In this document: one piece after another, positions 10,608-20,812 of the stretch | How the letters are laid out: each line of letters opens with the position of its first letter | How positions within the stretch are numbered: position 1 is the first letter of the stretch | Origin: Locusta migratoria | Lineage: Eukaryota > Arthropoda > Insecta > Orthoptera > Acrididae | Length of the DNA stretch: 64,000 nucleotides | Assembly: GCA_026315105.1 (NCBI GenBank) | Contig: CM048745.1 | Span: 288,295,747-288,359,746 of the forward strand | Direction: 5' to 3' | The notes under the pieces: model-generated | What the model saw: only the letters and a program-made list of their open reading frames with translations | What the model was told of the DNA's origin: nothing | Databases searched by the model: none | Translations under genes and position numbers: made by a program

Positions 10608-11045
10608 CGGCTGGAGTATATTGGCTGACTCGCTTTATTCACACGAACCTGTTCTCTGGAATCCAGAGTATGAAGTAGATACTCTAGTTTATTCATACGG
10701 CCCGACAGGAACAGTTAAAAGAAGGCAAGGCCAAGGTCTTCCAGCGTTGACATTGAGAGGAGATGACCGTTATCTCCGGTTAACAGCCCGTCGAGACAGG
10801 AGGCGGAATGCAACTCAGCTGCAACGCACTCTCCAGACAGCAACAGGACGCGCAATATAAACACAAATATCGCCTTCGGGAATGTAGCCTTTACGCATGG
10901 AGGCCTATGGTGTGTGTCCCATTAAAACCACGACACCTTTTACCCCGCATATACTGGGCGGAGGAACGTCAGGATTGGAATCGTAAGAAATAGCGCCGGC
11001 TTCATTTCACAGTGTGTGAGACACAATATCTGTCTCATGAAGTGA
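10608..11045. other. No assignable gene
   Basis: A 114-codon open frame starts in the neighbouring SINE and continues to about 10860, but it has no domain and I treat it as chance. No RNA gene seen. Confidence 0.5.
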
Positions 11046-11057
11046 TAGAAGAAGACA

Positions 11058-11251
11058 GCCGGCCGCGGTGGCCGAGGAGACAGGCGCTTCAGTCACGGTC
11101 TACACGGCTGCTACGGTCGGGGGTTCGAATCCCCCCTCGGGCATGTATATTCGTGCTGTCCTTAGTTTTAGCTAGTTCATAAGTAGTTTGTAAGTTTAGG
11201 GACTGATAACCCCGTAGTTGAGTCCCATAAGCGCTACAAACATTGGAACAT
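11058..11251 (+). mobile_element. tRNA-derived SINE, 12-bp target duplication
   Basis: Head gccggccgcggtggccgagg, box B ggttcgaatcc, tail aaacattggaacat. The perfect duplication tagaagaagaca is at 11046-11057 and 11252-11263. Confidence 0.93.
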
Positions 11252-11284
11252 TAGAAGAAGACATTGGGTCTGATAATGAAGACA

Positions 11285-12112
11285 TAGTGTATCATGTATT
11301 AGAGTTGAAAAGCTCTGGAAGACTTGAAGTCAAATAAGGCAGTAGGCACAGGTAATATTGCACTGGAATTTCTAAAATCTTTGGGGAAACTGGCAATGGA
11401 ACCTTTATTAAGTTCATTTTTACGATATATGGCATTACCGACGTACCGTCAAAGATTCTGACAAATATAATCCACACAACTGCGATGAAAGCGAAGGCAG
11501 ATAATACAATAATTGCAGCAGTCTAGATTCTTCTCAAGAGACGGGCCAACTACGTACAAGGACATGATATGAGGATCTCTATTGGTCGGAACGCGTCATC
11601 AGAATCAAATAAAATAAATATTATATTGCTATCCAGACTGGTGTAATTATTATATTATTCAGAAATTTTTTGATCACTGTTTTAATTTCCAGAGGAACAA
11701 TGTTCCATAAAGTATTTAATGGCAGATAAGTGTGACAAGTAAAAGCACACTCAGCTTCAATGTTCGTGTATCCAGCTACTGACGAGAATAATACACAGAA
11801 GTATGAAAACAAAATTGATGATCTTTTTTCTGATGATCAGGAAACGTAAAGGCACCAAAAAGACGGTCTTGACATTGCATCTGATAATGGTAGCAAAACT
11901 GCGATAACCAAGTCACATCCATACGGTTTGTTAATCGCGGAATAGGTTTAGACAACGTTAAGTCAGCAAGATGTTGGAAATTCTGAAGAAAATAGGAGTA
12001 AGCTACAGGAAAAGATGATCAATATATAGTACGTACAAGAATGAAGTCGTAATAAGAAAAATGAAAGCACAAGAACGAAGTGCTCGGATCAACAAGAATG
12101 TAAGACAGGAAT
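11285..12112 (+). mobile_element. APE-type LINE, decayed RT pieces
   Basis: At 11300-11470 the plus strand reads as the start of an RT domain (ALEDLKSNKAVGTGNI, LEFLKSLGKLAMEPLL). At 11950-12110 it reads as a later RT block (FDNVKSARMLEILKKIGVSYR, then KAQERSARI..NVRQE). These match the corresponding blocks of the LINE at 17-20 kb (LKDLSRNNAPGVDDIP, LEKAFDNVDW). The interval 11500-11940 is unassigned. Stops and shifts make it non-functional. At about 12112 the coding sense flips to the other strand. Confidence 0.65.
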
Positions 12113-13050
12113 GCAATTTTCCGTTTGTAACTTACTCTTCCCACTGCATTCTTAATGTTACCGCCCTTGCCCTTAATTTTACCGAAGGCTGTTTTTCCTC
12201 TCCTGTATGCTGAAACAGGCTTTCCGGCTCTCATTTACTTTCTGTTTCATCACATTTGCCTTACAACCATTTCGATTTGGTTTCCTGGAATTCCTATTTA
12301 TCTTATTTCGATGAATTTTCATTGCTGTATCTGCGACAGTCTCTGAAGATTCCCGTATTTCCTTCGTAACTCGGTCATTTTAAATATTTCTTCTGTTATG
12401 AAAGGTTTCGTCGCTGTCACTCTTCTTGTCCCTCAGCTTGCTCTTTTCGGATATGTCCTCTCCTCTTCAATTCACCTGTCTACTTTGGTATTCCTTATTT
12501 CAGAATCCAAACATTTAGCGAATTTCAAAAACGTCACACGATTCATAAGTATCACACTTCCTTGTAAACTGTTTCTGTCAGATGATTCTTTACACCTCAG
12601 TCTATTGTTCATCACTACCAAATTGTGATCTGACGCTAAATCTACTCCTTAGTACACTTTAAAGTCCAATATCTGATTTCGGACTCTGTCTGATCATGAC
12701 GTAATCCAGCTGGAACCTCACCATGTCTCCAAGTCTTACAAACACACATTCTTCTCTTGTGATGCTTGTAAAGAATATTCGCTATTACGATTTGAAATTT
12801 ATGACATCCTCTCATTGGTATTTACTATCCGATTCTCTGCCACAGCTCTTCCAACCGTTCTTTCGCCCACACCAGCGTTAAAATCTTCTGTGCTTATTAG
12901 ATTTTTGTCTATCTATACATACCGAAACATCCTTGGTATATCCTCGTATACATTACCTACCTCATCATCTACTGTTGACGTCGGCATGTAAACCTGAAGC
13001 ATCTGTGCCGGTGTTGGTTTGCTCACGAACCTGATTATGGACTAAGCTAT
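12113..13050 (-). mobile_element. APE-type LINE, endonuclease end and linker, inverted
   Basis: On the minus strand, near 13000, is MLQVYMPTSTVDDEVGN (compare VYMPTSTADDEDIEK in the 17-20 kb LINE). Near 12870 is DFNAGVGERTVGRAV, the endonuclease D-x-N region. A linker containing PFITEEIFKM is near 12400, followed by a basic stretch near 12180. Many stops interrupt it. It joins tail-to-tail with the plus-strand RT piece. Confidence 0.6.
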
Positions 13051-13449
13051 TGCTAAAAACAAGTAATATATAATGTGCCGAAAGACGAAGTGGGATTAAT
13101 GAGACTGCAAGATCAAGATCGTAGTGCAATTTTGAAAAAGAGCGAAAGACAGGAATACAGTATTTTCGCCCCTACTGTTCGAAATATACATCGAGGAAGC
13201 AATGACGTAAATAAAAGAAAGTTTCCAGAGTCCTGTAGAAATTCAAGGTGAAAATGTTAAGATTCACTGGACCGATTTCAACCAAACTTGGTACACATAT
13301 TCATTACTGTTTTACAACAATCGATGAGGGAGGGTGAGTAGCACCTACGACACACGTTCATGACGTAATAAGCAATGAAATTGGCGAAAAACTGACACAT
13401 CATGCGAGAATATTCCACATCTCCTACAAAAGTAATGTACGGCTTTTAA
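13051..13449. other. No assignable gene; possible degenerate repeat
   Basis: Contains phrases such as ccaaacttggtacacatattc that resemble the inside of non-autonomous elements, and a related ccaagtttggt occurs at 13450, but no termini could be defined. Confidence 0.35.
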
Positions 13450-13460
13450 CCAAGTTTGGT

Positions 13461-13657
13461 TCAAATGTTCAGATGTTTGTAAATATTTGGGAATATTTAC
13501 TCTGGTCATCAGTCCCTAGGTTTACAAACTGCTTAAACTAACTTATGCTAAGGACAACAGATACATCCATGCCTGAGGGAGGACTCGAACCCCTCACGGC
13601 AAGCAGCGGCGCGCTCCGTAGCTATGTACCTTGGAAAGCTCGGACACTCCACCTGGC
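13461..13657 (-). mobile_element. tRNA-derived SINE, 11-bp target duplication
   Basis: Box B GGTTCGAGTCC, a degraded head near 13640, and tail tcaaatgttcagatgtttg. The direct repeat ccaagtttggt is at 13450-13460 and 13658-13668. Confidence 0.88.
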
Positions 13658-13668
13658 CCAAGTTTGGT

Positions 13669-14660
13669 ACAAACATTCCTAACCGTCAGGAATCAGTCGC
13701 TATCTGAGGAGTCAAAATCTCGTACGGCACATAATTCAGAATATATGACGTCATAAACAATAAAACGTGCCTGTCATGCGACGCGTGAATAACAGGACTT
13801 TATTCATCCACTATTTGAGGATGAGGGCACTTAGCGACTTGCAACAAACTTAACACATTATTTCAAACATCTATGAAAATTTTTATGATAACTCCAAGAA
13901 AATGATGAAAGGAAATAAGTTTACCGGCTACTACTTTTCCACTGTTCTTGGAGCAGAACTACGGAAAGATGTTACAATTTATTACTTCTTCACTACTAAT
14001 CCTATTCGCGAGAAATTTTACAGACAGTATCAAAACATGCCGAAATGAAATCAAAGTACAAGTCATAGTTAACAAGATATTTGGTCATAAACAATTTAAT
14101 TCATGAAAAACCACCCCTTCATGTTTTAACATTCTATTTGTTACATCTTTAACAATACCTCTATCGTCGTCATATTTTGCAGACATTCTGCGTACATACC
14201 ATTAAATGTACCTTCGAAATTGAATCGTACTACGAAACATAGTTAAAGAGATATGACGTCAAAAACAAAAACAAAATGATAGCAATCTTATCACAGAACC
14301 ACTTAGCTCACTCTCTGCCCTAATTTGCTATTCATAACGAATTATACTGCCATCAACCATTTTCTGCTAATATATTTATTCTTGATAATTGTATCGTATG
14401 AGACCGTCTACTCTCTAGCAATGCGCTGTTAGACTACTTTTACCGTTACCCAGGAAAAATGACGTGGACACAGCAGTAATGTGTTCCATGCGGGGTACTT
14501 GATTCCTATAGTCCCCTTACTTCTCACCACCTCGGAGTGCTTGATTACTGAGAGTCCCCTTGTCTCTCACAAGTGTTTAATTGAAGCAAATGTTCGAAAT
14601 GACGTTGTTTCTAATGCGCAATATAATTTTCTACTCATTTTCATTTTTGCCTATTATAGT
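13669..14660. other. No assignable gene
   Basis: AT-rich sequence with recurring phrases (atgacgtcataaacaataaaa, atgacgtcaaaaacaaaaac), suggesting an old degenerate repeat. A 71-codon open frame at 14481-14696 has no domain. Confidence 0.4.
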
Positions 14661-14664
14661 GTCA

Positions 14665-15700
14665 TCTACCAAGAATGTCATCTGCAAACAACCTAAGAGA
14701 GCTACTTAGATTTTCCCCTAAATCGTTTATGTAATTAAGGAACAGCAGAGGACCAATAACACTACCCTGTGGAACGCCCGATATCAACTCTGTTTTAGTC
14801 GATGCCTTACCATCGATTACTACGAACTGTGTCCTCTCTGACAGTATATCCCCTATCCAATCGCAAATTTGGGGCGATAAACCAAAACCACGCAATTTGA
14901 TTAAAAGCCTTTTGTGAGGTACGGCGTCCAAAGCCTTCTGGAAATCAAGAAATACGGAATCGATTTGCGAACACTTGTCGATAGCACCCATCACTTCGTG
15001 TGAATAAAGAGCTAGTTGTGTTTCGCATGAACGATATTTTCTAAATCCGTGTTGACCTTGGGTCAATAGATCGTTCTGTTCCAGAGAATTCATAATATTT
15101 GAATACAGGATATGTTCCAAAACTCTGCTGCAAATTGACGTCAATGAAACAGGCCTGTAGTTTAGTGTGTTACTCCTACTGCCTTTCTTGTATATAGGTG
15201 TGACCTGTGCCACTTTCCAATCTTTTTGTAGAGATCCTTCTATAAGAGAGCGGTTGTATATGGCTGTTAAGTAAGGAGCTTTCGCTTCAGCATAATCAGA
15301 TAGAAATCTAATGGGTATACCATCCGGACCAGAAGACTTGTACTTGTTAAGTGATTTTAGTTGCTGCACTACTCCGATGATATCTACTTCTACGTTACTC
15401 ATTACGGCATCTGTTCGTAATTCGAAATCTGGAATATTGGTGAATGAGTTTTTTAAAAGCTATGTTTAGTAACTGTGCTTCAGTAGCGCTGTCACCGGCA
15501 GGATCGCCATTACTATCACCTAGTGAGGATATTGTTTGTGTTTTGCCCCTAGTATATTTAACATATAACCAAAATCTCGCATTGAAAATTTCGAGCTTCT
15601 GTGTGGGATCGCCAATCATGGGGATTTTACCTATAAAATTTTGGATTGTAATTCTTATCGTACGGATCTCGCATTGCTGTTTCTTACCACTGATGGTATT
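14665..15700 (-). mobile_element. CR1/Jockey-type LINE, linker and RT
   Basis: A 246-codon open frame (14662-15402) covers most of an RT: SSGPDGIPIRF, APYLTAIYNRSL, VTPIYKKGSRSNTLNYRP, QGQHGFRKYRSCETQLALY, VFLDFQKALD (Phe of the usual AFD replaced by Leu), SGVPQGSVIGPLLFL, and the catalytic FADD right at the truncated end. Upstream on the same strand a second frame (15395-15778) carries linker features (ARFWLYVKYTRG, ATEAQLLNIAFKK). The two overlap in different frames, so a frameshift separates them. It stops abruptly after FADD at about 14670, so the C-terminus is lost. Confidence 0.85.
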
Positions 15701-15779
15701 GGCAAGGGTAAGACTTCGTCCTCCCCATATTGGCACGCTTTCCGCCACGAAAGAATAATCGCCGCTTATCCCATTCACT

Positions 15780-16985
15780 TACTGTTCTCTTTGCGCCTCG
15801 ACTTCCTTTTGTTATGGTCCCGATCGCGCGGCCACACATTGTAATAAATCAGCCCGATAACATCTTCCCTTCCCACCGGCTGCCCGCTATCGTGATGAAC
15901 GAACTACGATGGCGCGAGATGACCGCCGAATAACAATAAAACACGCAGGCCGAGCGACCTGTAATTACAGCGACCGCGAGAAAGCCAACGCCAGAGAATA
16001 ACAGGGGGAAGTTACCCCACTCCGCGGCCCTGCCTGATGTGTGTAATCCCTACGTCATACAGCTGCCTGTGCCGGTGATACCAATCGCGACAGTCACTGT
16101 AATCTCTCTGACCAATGACTGCCAGGGGCCTTTAGTTCTGTTCGCTCGCCTGCAGCCAACCCGACTGCTTATGTATATGCATGGTTCTCGGATTAAGTAC
16201 TATAACGCTGGTGCAACCGGCATTTATGTTTAGCTGGTTATTCGGAGAGGGGAGAAAAAAATAATGTATCGCTTGGCAGGGCTAAACTCTCTGTCACGCA
16301 ATCTATAACTTTCGAAATAGGGGTCGATTTATGAGCCGGTGGTCGCTTAGCTGGCGCACCCGGGTATTCCTGGCTCGAGCCAGAAATCAAACGACTTTAC
16401 TGCGACTGGTTCTCCCGGGACAGTGGCCGGTAGGAGGCCTTTATACGACAGTATTTACGTCTGTCTGATTTAGTGCGGCAATTTAACTTCCCCAGTACGC
16501 ACTGATGCCAACGTAAGATGACAAATTGAAACGCGAGGTCCACCGTTTAGAGCGTGTGTCGATTCTTTCCGCCTAATTTGCTAGCTTTTTAAGTCAGCCG
16601 CCAATTAGGTTAGGCAGAAATTTGCAACCTGCTTTGCGTTTTGAAAATCATCATCAGCCAGTTCTATCACTTACGAAGAGACCTTCCTGTATCGGAACTG
16701 CAGGTTGGGGTGAGACTTCGCATATTCCTCAATAGTTTCCACTCACAGAAGTTTTAAAGCGTACTATCCAGAAAATTACGAGAAAAATGGTTGTCAAGAT
16801 TAAACACAACTCATATCTAAGTTATGAGCTATTCAATGAGTTCTGTATAGGAGTGTGGCGAAATAGCTTAGGCAGTGGCGTGCCTCACTGTTTTGTGAAT
16901 GATGAAGATTCGATCCTACCTCCAACTTTCATTTTCATTACTTGTTTTATAAAATTATAACAATGTTATATGCCTCAACGATGCA
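15780..16985. other. No assignable gene; locally GC-rich
   Basis: The 15800-16100 part is moderately CpG-rich. At 16862-16925 a weak box-B-like agattcgatcc sits in a tRNA-like context too poor to call. No open frame has a recognisable domain. Confidence 0.45.
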
Positions 16986-17975
16986 GATAGACATACCATA
17001 TGTGCAGCCACAGTGGATGGGTATCTGTGGAGAGGCCAGACAAACTTGTGGTTCCTGAAGAGGGGCAGCAGCCTTTTCAGTAGTTACAGGGGCAACAGTC
17101 TGGACGATTGACTGAGCTGGCCTTGTAACATCAGCTAACATGGCTTTGCCATGCAGTTACTGCGAATGGCTGAAAGCAAGGGGAAACTACAGCCGTTACT
17201 TCTCCCGAGGAGATGCAGCTCTGCTTTTTGACTATATAATGATGGGGTCTTCTTGGGTAAAATATTCCGGAGGTAAAATAGTTCCCCATTCGGATCTCCG
17301 GGCGGGGACTACTCAGAAGAATGTCGACATCAACAAAAAACAAAACAGGCATTCTACGGGTCGGAGCGTGGAATGTTCGAACCCTTAATCGAGTAGGTAA
17401 GCTAGAAAATTTGAAAAGAGAAATGGATAGGTTGATGTTAGATATGGTAGGGATTACTGAAGTTTGGTGGCAGGATGAACAGGATTACTGGTCAGATGAG
17501 TACAGGGTTATCAATACAAAATCAGTTGGTGGTAATGCAGGAGTAGGTCTGATAATGAATAAGAAAATAGGAATACGGGTAATTTAATATGAACAGCATA
17601 GTGAACGAATTATCGTAGTAAAGATAGACACGAAGCCAACACCGACCACAATAGTGCAAGTTTATATGCCAACTAGCACGGCCGATGATGAGGATATTGA
17701 AAAAATATATGAGGAGATAAAAGAAATCATTCAGAAAGTTAAGGGAGAAGAAATCTTGATTGTGATAAGGGACTGGAACTCAGTAGTAGTAAAAAAAGAG
17801 AAGGAAATGTAGGAGGTGAATATGGACTGGGAAAAAAGAAATGAAAGAGGAGATCGCTTGGTAGAATTTTGCGCATAGCACAATTTAATTATCACAAACA
17901 CTTAATCATCAGTAAAGAAGGCTGTATACGTGGAAGAGAACAGGAGACACTGGAAGGTACCAGATTGACTTTATA

Positions 17976-18716
17976 ATGGTAAGGAATAGATTGAGAAACC
18001 AGTTTCTAAACTGTAACACATGTCCAGGGGCAGATATAGACTCTGACCATAATTTATTGGTTATGAACTGCAGATTAAAACTTAAGAGATTGCAGAAAGG
18101 TAGAAAGGTTAGGAGATGGAACCTGAACAAATTGAAGGAACCAGAGATGGTTGGGAGTTTCAGAGGGAGCATTAGGCAAGGATTGTCTGAAACGGGGGAA
18201 AGTAATACAGTAGAAGAAGAATGGGTACCTCTGAGAGATAGGGTAGTGAAGGCTGCAGAGGATCATATTGGCAGAAGGACAAGGCCTAATAGAAATCCCT
18301 GGATAACACAGGATATACTGAACTTAATTGATGAGAGGAGAAAATATAAAAATTCAGCAAGTGAAACTGGAAAAGGGAGTAAAAGACTGAAAAATCAGAT
18401 TGACAGGAAGTGCAGACTGGCTAAGCAGGATTGGCTAGAGTACAAATGCAGAACCGTAGAAGAATGCATAACTATGGGAAAGATAGATACCGCCTACAGG
18501 AAAATAAAAGAGATGTTTAGAGACAAGAAAAACAGGTATACGAATATCAAGAACTCAGGCGGAAAACCAGTACTAAGCAAAGAGCGGAAAGCTGAACTGT
18601 GGAAGGAATATATAGAGGTCCTATACAAAGGAAATAAACTTGAAGGCAGTATGCTAGAAATGGAAGACGAAGTGGAGGAAGATGATAGGAGATATGATAC
18701 TGCGAGAAGAATTTGA
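17976..18716 (+). pseudogene. LINE ORF2 segment: endonuclease end and linker
   Basis: The longest open piece of the 17-20 kb LINE (246 codons). It begins just before the endonuclease motif DIDSDHNLLVMNCRLKLK and continues through the basic linker (NPWITQDILNLIDERRKYK, KCRLAKQDWLEYK) to an acidic stretch (DEVEEDDRR). The protein would nick target DNA and bind the element RNA. RT is in a different frame (18682-19035, then 18905-19297). Confidence 0.82.
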
Positions 18717-19350
18717 CAGAGCACTGAAGGACTTGAGTCGAAACAACGCCCCTGGAGTAGATGATATTCCGTCTGAACTGCTGATGTCGTTAGGAGAGCC
18801 AGTCGTGAAAAAATTGTGTCACCTGGTATGCAAGGTGTATGGGACAGGGAAAATACCCTCCGCCTTCAAGAAGAATATTGTAATTCCAATTCCAAAGACA
18901 GTAAGTGCAGACAAGTATGAAAATTACAGAACTATGTTTAATACGTCATGGGTGCAAAATACTAACACGAATTATTTACAGACGAGTGGAAAAACTTGTG
19001 GAATCAGACCTCGGGGAAGATCAGTTTGGATTTAGGAGAAATGTAGAAACACGGGAAGTAATACTCACATTACGACTTATCATAGAAGATAGGCTAAGGA
19101 AAGGCAAACCTACGTTTTTAGCGTTTGTCTATTTGGAGAAAGCTTTTGACAATGTCGACTGGAATACACTCTTCCAAATTCTGAAGGTATCAGGGGTAAA
19201 ATATAGGGAGCGAAGAGTTATATTCAACCTATACAAAAACCAGACATCGGTTATTAGAGTCGAAGAGCAAGAAAGGGACGCAGAGGGAAGGGAGTAAGAC
19301 AGGGTTGTAGCTTTCCCCAATGTTGTTTAATCTGTACATTAAGCAGGGCA

Positions 19351-19872
19351 GTGCAGGAATGGAAGGAGAAATTTGGAGAGGGCATTAAAGTGCAGGAAGA
19401 AAAAATAAAAACATTGCGGTTTGCCGATGACATAGTAATTCTGTCAGAGACCGCAAAAGATCTGGAAGAGCAATTGAATGGGATTGGGATGGACATTGTC
19501 TTGAAAGGAATATATAAGATGAACATTAACAAGAGTATAACGAAGGTAATAGAATGCAATGTCAGAAAATCAGGCGATGCTGAAAGAATTAGATTAAGTA
19601 ATGAGACAATAAAAGTAGTAGATGAATTTTGTTATTTGGGTAGCAAGATAACTTCTGATGGCCGAAGTAAGGAAATTATAAAATGCATAATGGCTATGGG
19701 AAGAAAAGCGTTTCTAAAGAAGCGAAACTTGTTAACATCCAATATTAATTTAAATGTTAGGAAGTCCTTTCGGAAAGCATTTGTCTGGAGTGTAGCATTG
19801 TATGGGAGTGAAACGTTGACGAAAAGGAGTTCAGATAAAAATGTGGTGCTACAGACGAATGATAAAAATTAG
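19351..19872 (+). pseudogene. LINE ORF2 segment: RT active site and thumb
   Basis: 173-codon open piece. FADDIVILSETAKDLEEQLN is the catalytic pair with following helix; CYLGSKITSDGRS, RKAFLKKRNLLTSN and VWSVALYGSETL are the usual thumb and C-terminal blocks. A frameshift near 19840 moves the CYRRMIKIRWVD continuation to another frame (19841-20125). Confidence 0.82.
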
Positions 19873-20212
19873 ATGGGTAGATCACGTAACTAATGAGGAG
19901 GTGCTTAACCGAATCGGGGAGAAAAGGAGTTTCTGGCCTATCCTGACTAAGAGAAGGGATAGATTGGTTGGACACATTATGAGACATCAAGGAATTGTTA
20001 ACTTAGCATTAGAAGGAAGCGTGTGGGGTAAAAATTTTAGAGGGGGACCGAGGGACGGATATAGTAAACAGATTAAAAACGATATAGGTTGCCGAACGTA
20101 TTCTCAGATGAAGACACTTTCATAGGACAGGGTAGCGTGGAGAGCTGCATCAAAACAGTCTGCGGAATGAAGACCACAACAACAACAACGTAGATTAAAA
20201 CGTTAAATACTG

Positions 20213-20235
20213 AAACTTCCTGGCAGATTAAAATT
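20213..20235 (-). mobile_element. 23-bp remnant insertion of the array SINE's 3' end
   Basis: Only the terminal 3' sequence of the array-type SINE is present (aattttaatctgcc then aggaagttt on the minus strand). It is bracketed by gttaaatactg at 20202-20212 and 20236-20246. It reads as a retroposition aborted after 23 bases of copying, and it fixes the 3' end of that SINE family. Confidence 0.82.
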
Positions 20236-20812
20236 GTTAAATACTGTTGTCATTACAATTTTTATTACAGAATTAGACAATATTGTAAGCTATGGAAAGA
20301 TGACAACTCCCCACTGGGAAAGTTTTAACATTTACATCATAAATATTTGTTTTAATTTGAAGGAACCTCTTTCTTCATGGAAAAAGAGAGTACAGCTGTT
20401 GCCGTATTGTTTGTACGGAGGTTGGAACTTAAATACTGGCAACTATTTATTCCCAACCGATACAAAAGCGTTACTGTCCTTCAAAGTAGTCACCAGCGTG
20501 GTGTAGAACCCGTTGCCAGCGATGAGGAAGGCGTAGTATACCGTTACCAGCGACTCTTCTGTTGTTGGTGCGAATGGAGCGGTCTACTGCCTGTCGAATC
20601 TCTGGAACAGTTCTGAAGCGAATGCCACGAAGTGGTTCTTTCATCTTCGGAATCAAATCAAATTCTCAAGGACCTAACTCTGGGGAGTATGGTGGATGGT
20701 ACATTACTTCCCAGTCCCATCGACCTAACAGAACAGCCGCAGCTTGCGCGCTGTATGCGCTCATGAATCGTCTGGCGTCAATCACTGTCCACTAACGCGG
20801 CAACAGTATCCA

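Larger units (their letters stand above)
16990..20190 (+). mobile_element. APE-type LINE, nearly full length, broken
   Basis: The 5' UTR-like segment runs about 16990-17320. The endonuclease starts at 17321 with RVGAWNVRTLNRVGKLENLK and GITEVWW. Further endonuclease blocks (VYMPTSTADDED near 17665, GADIDSDHNLLV near 18030) lie in other frames. Linker and RT follow: NAPGVDDIPSELL (18745), DQFGFRRNVETRE (19017), FLAFVYLEKAFDNVDW (19115), RFADDIVILSE (19420). The C-terminal region has WVDHVTNEEVLNRIGEKRS (19873) and a stop at 20122-20124. The tail is (CAA)n. The RT motif usually FVDLEKAFD here reads FVYLEKAFD, so one catalytic Asp is lost; multiple frameshifts also kill it. Related copies lie at 26.7, 52.9 and 63.8 kb. 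Confidence 0.88.
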
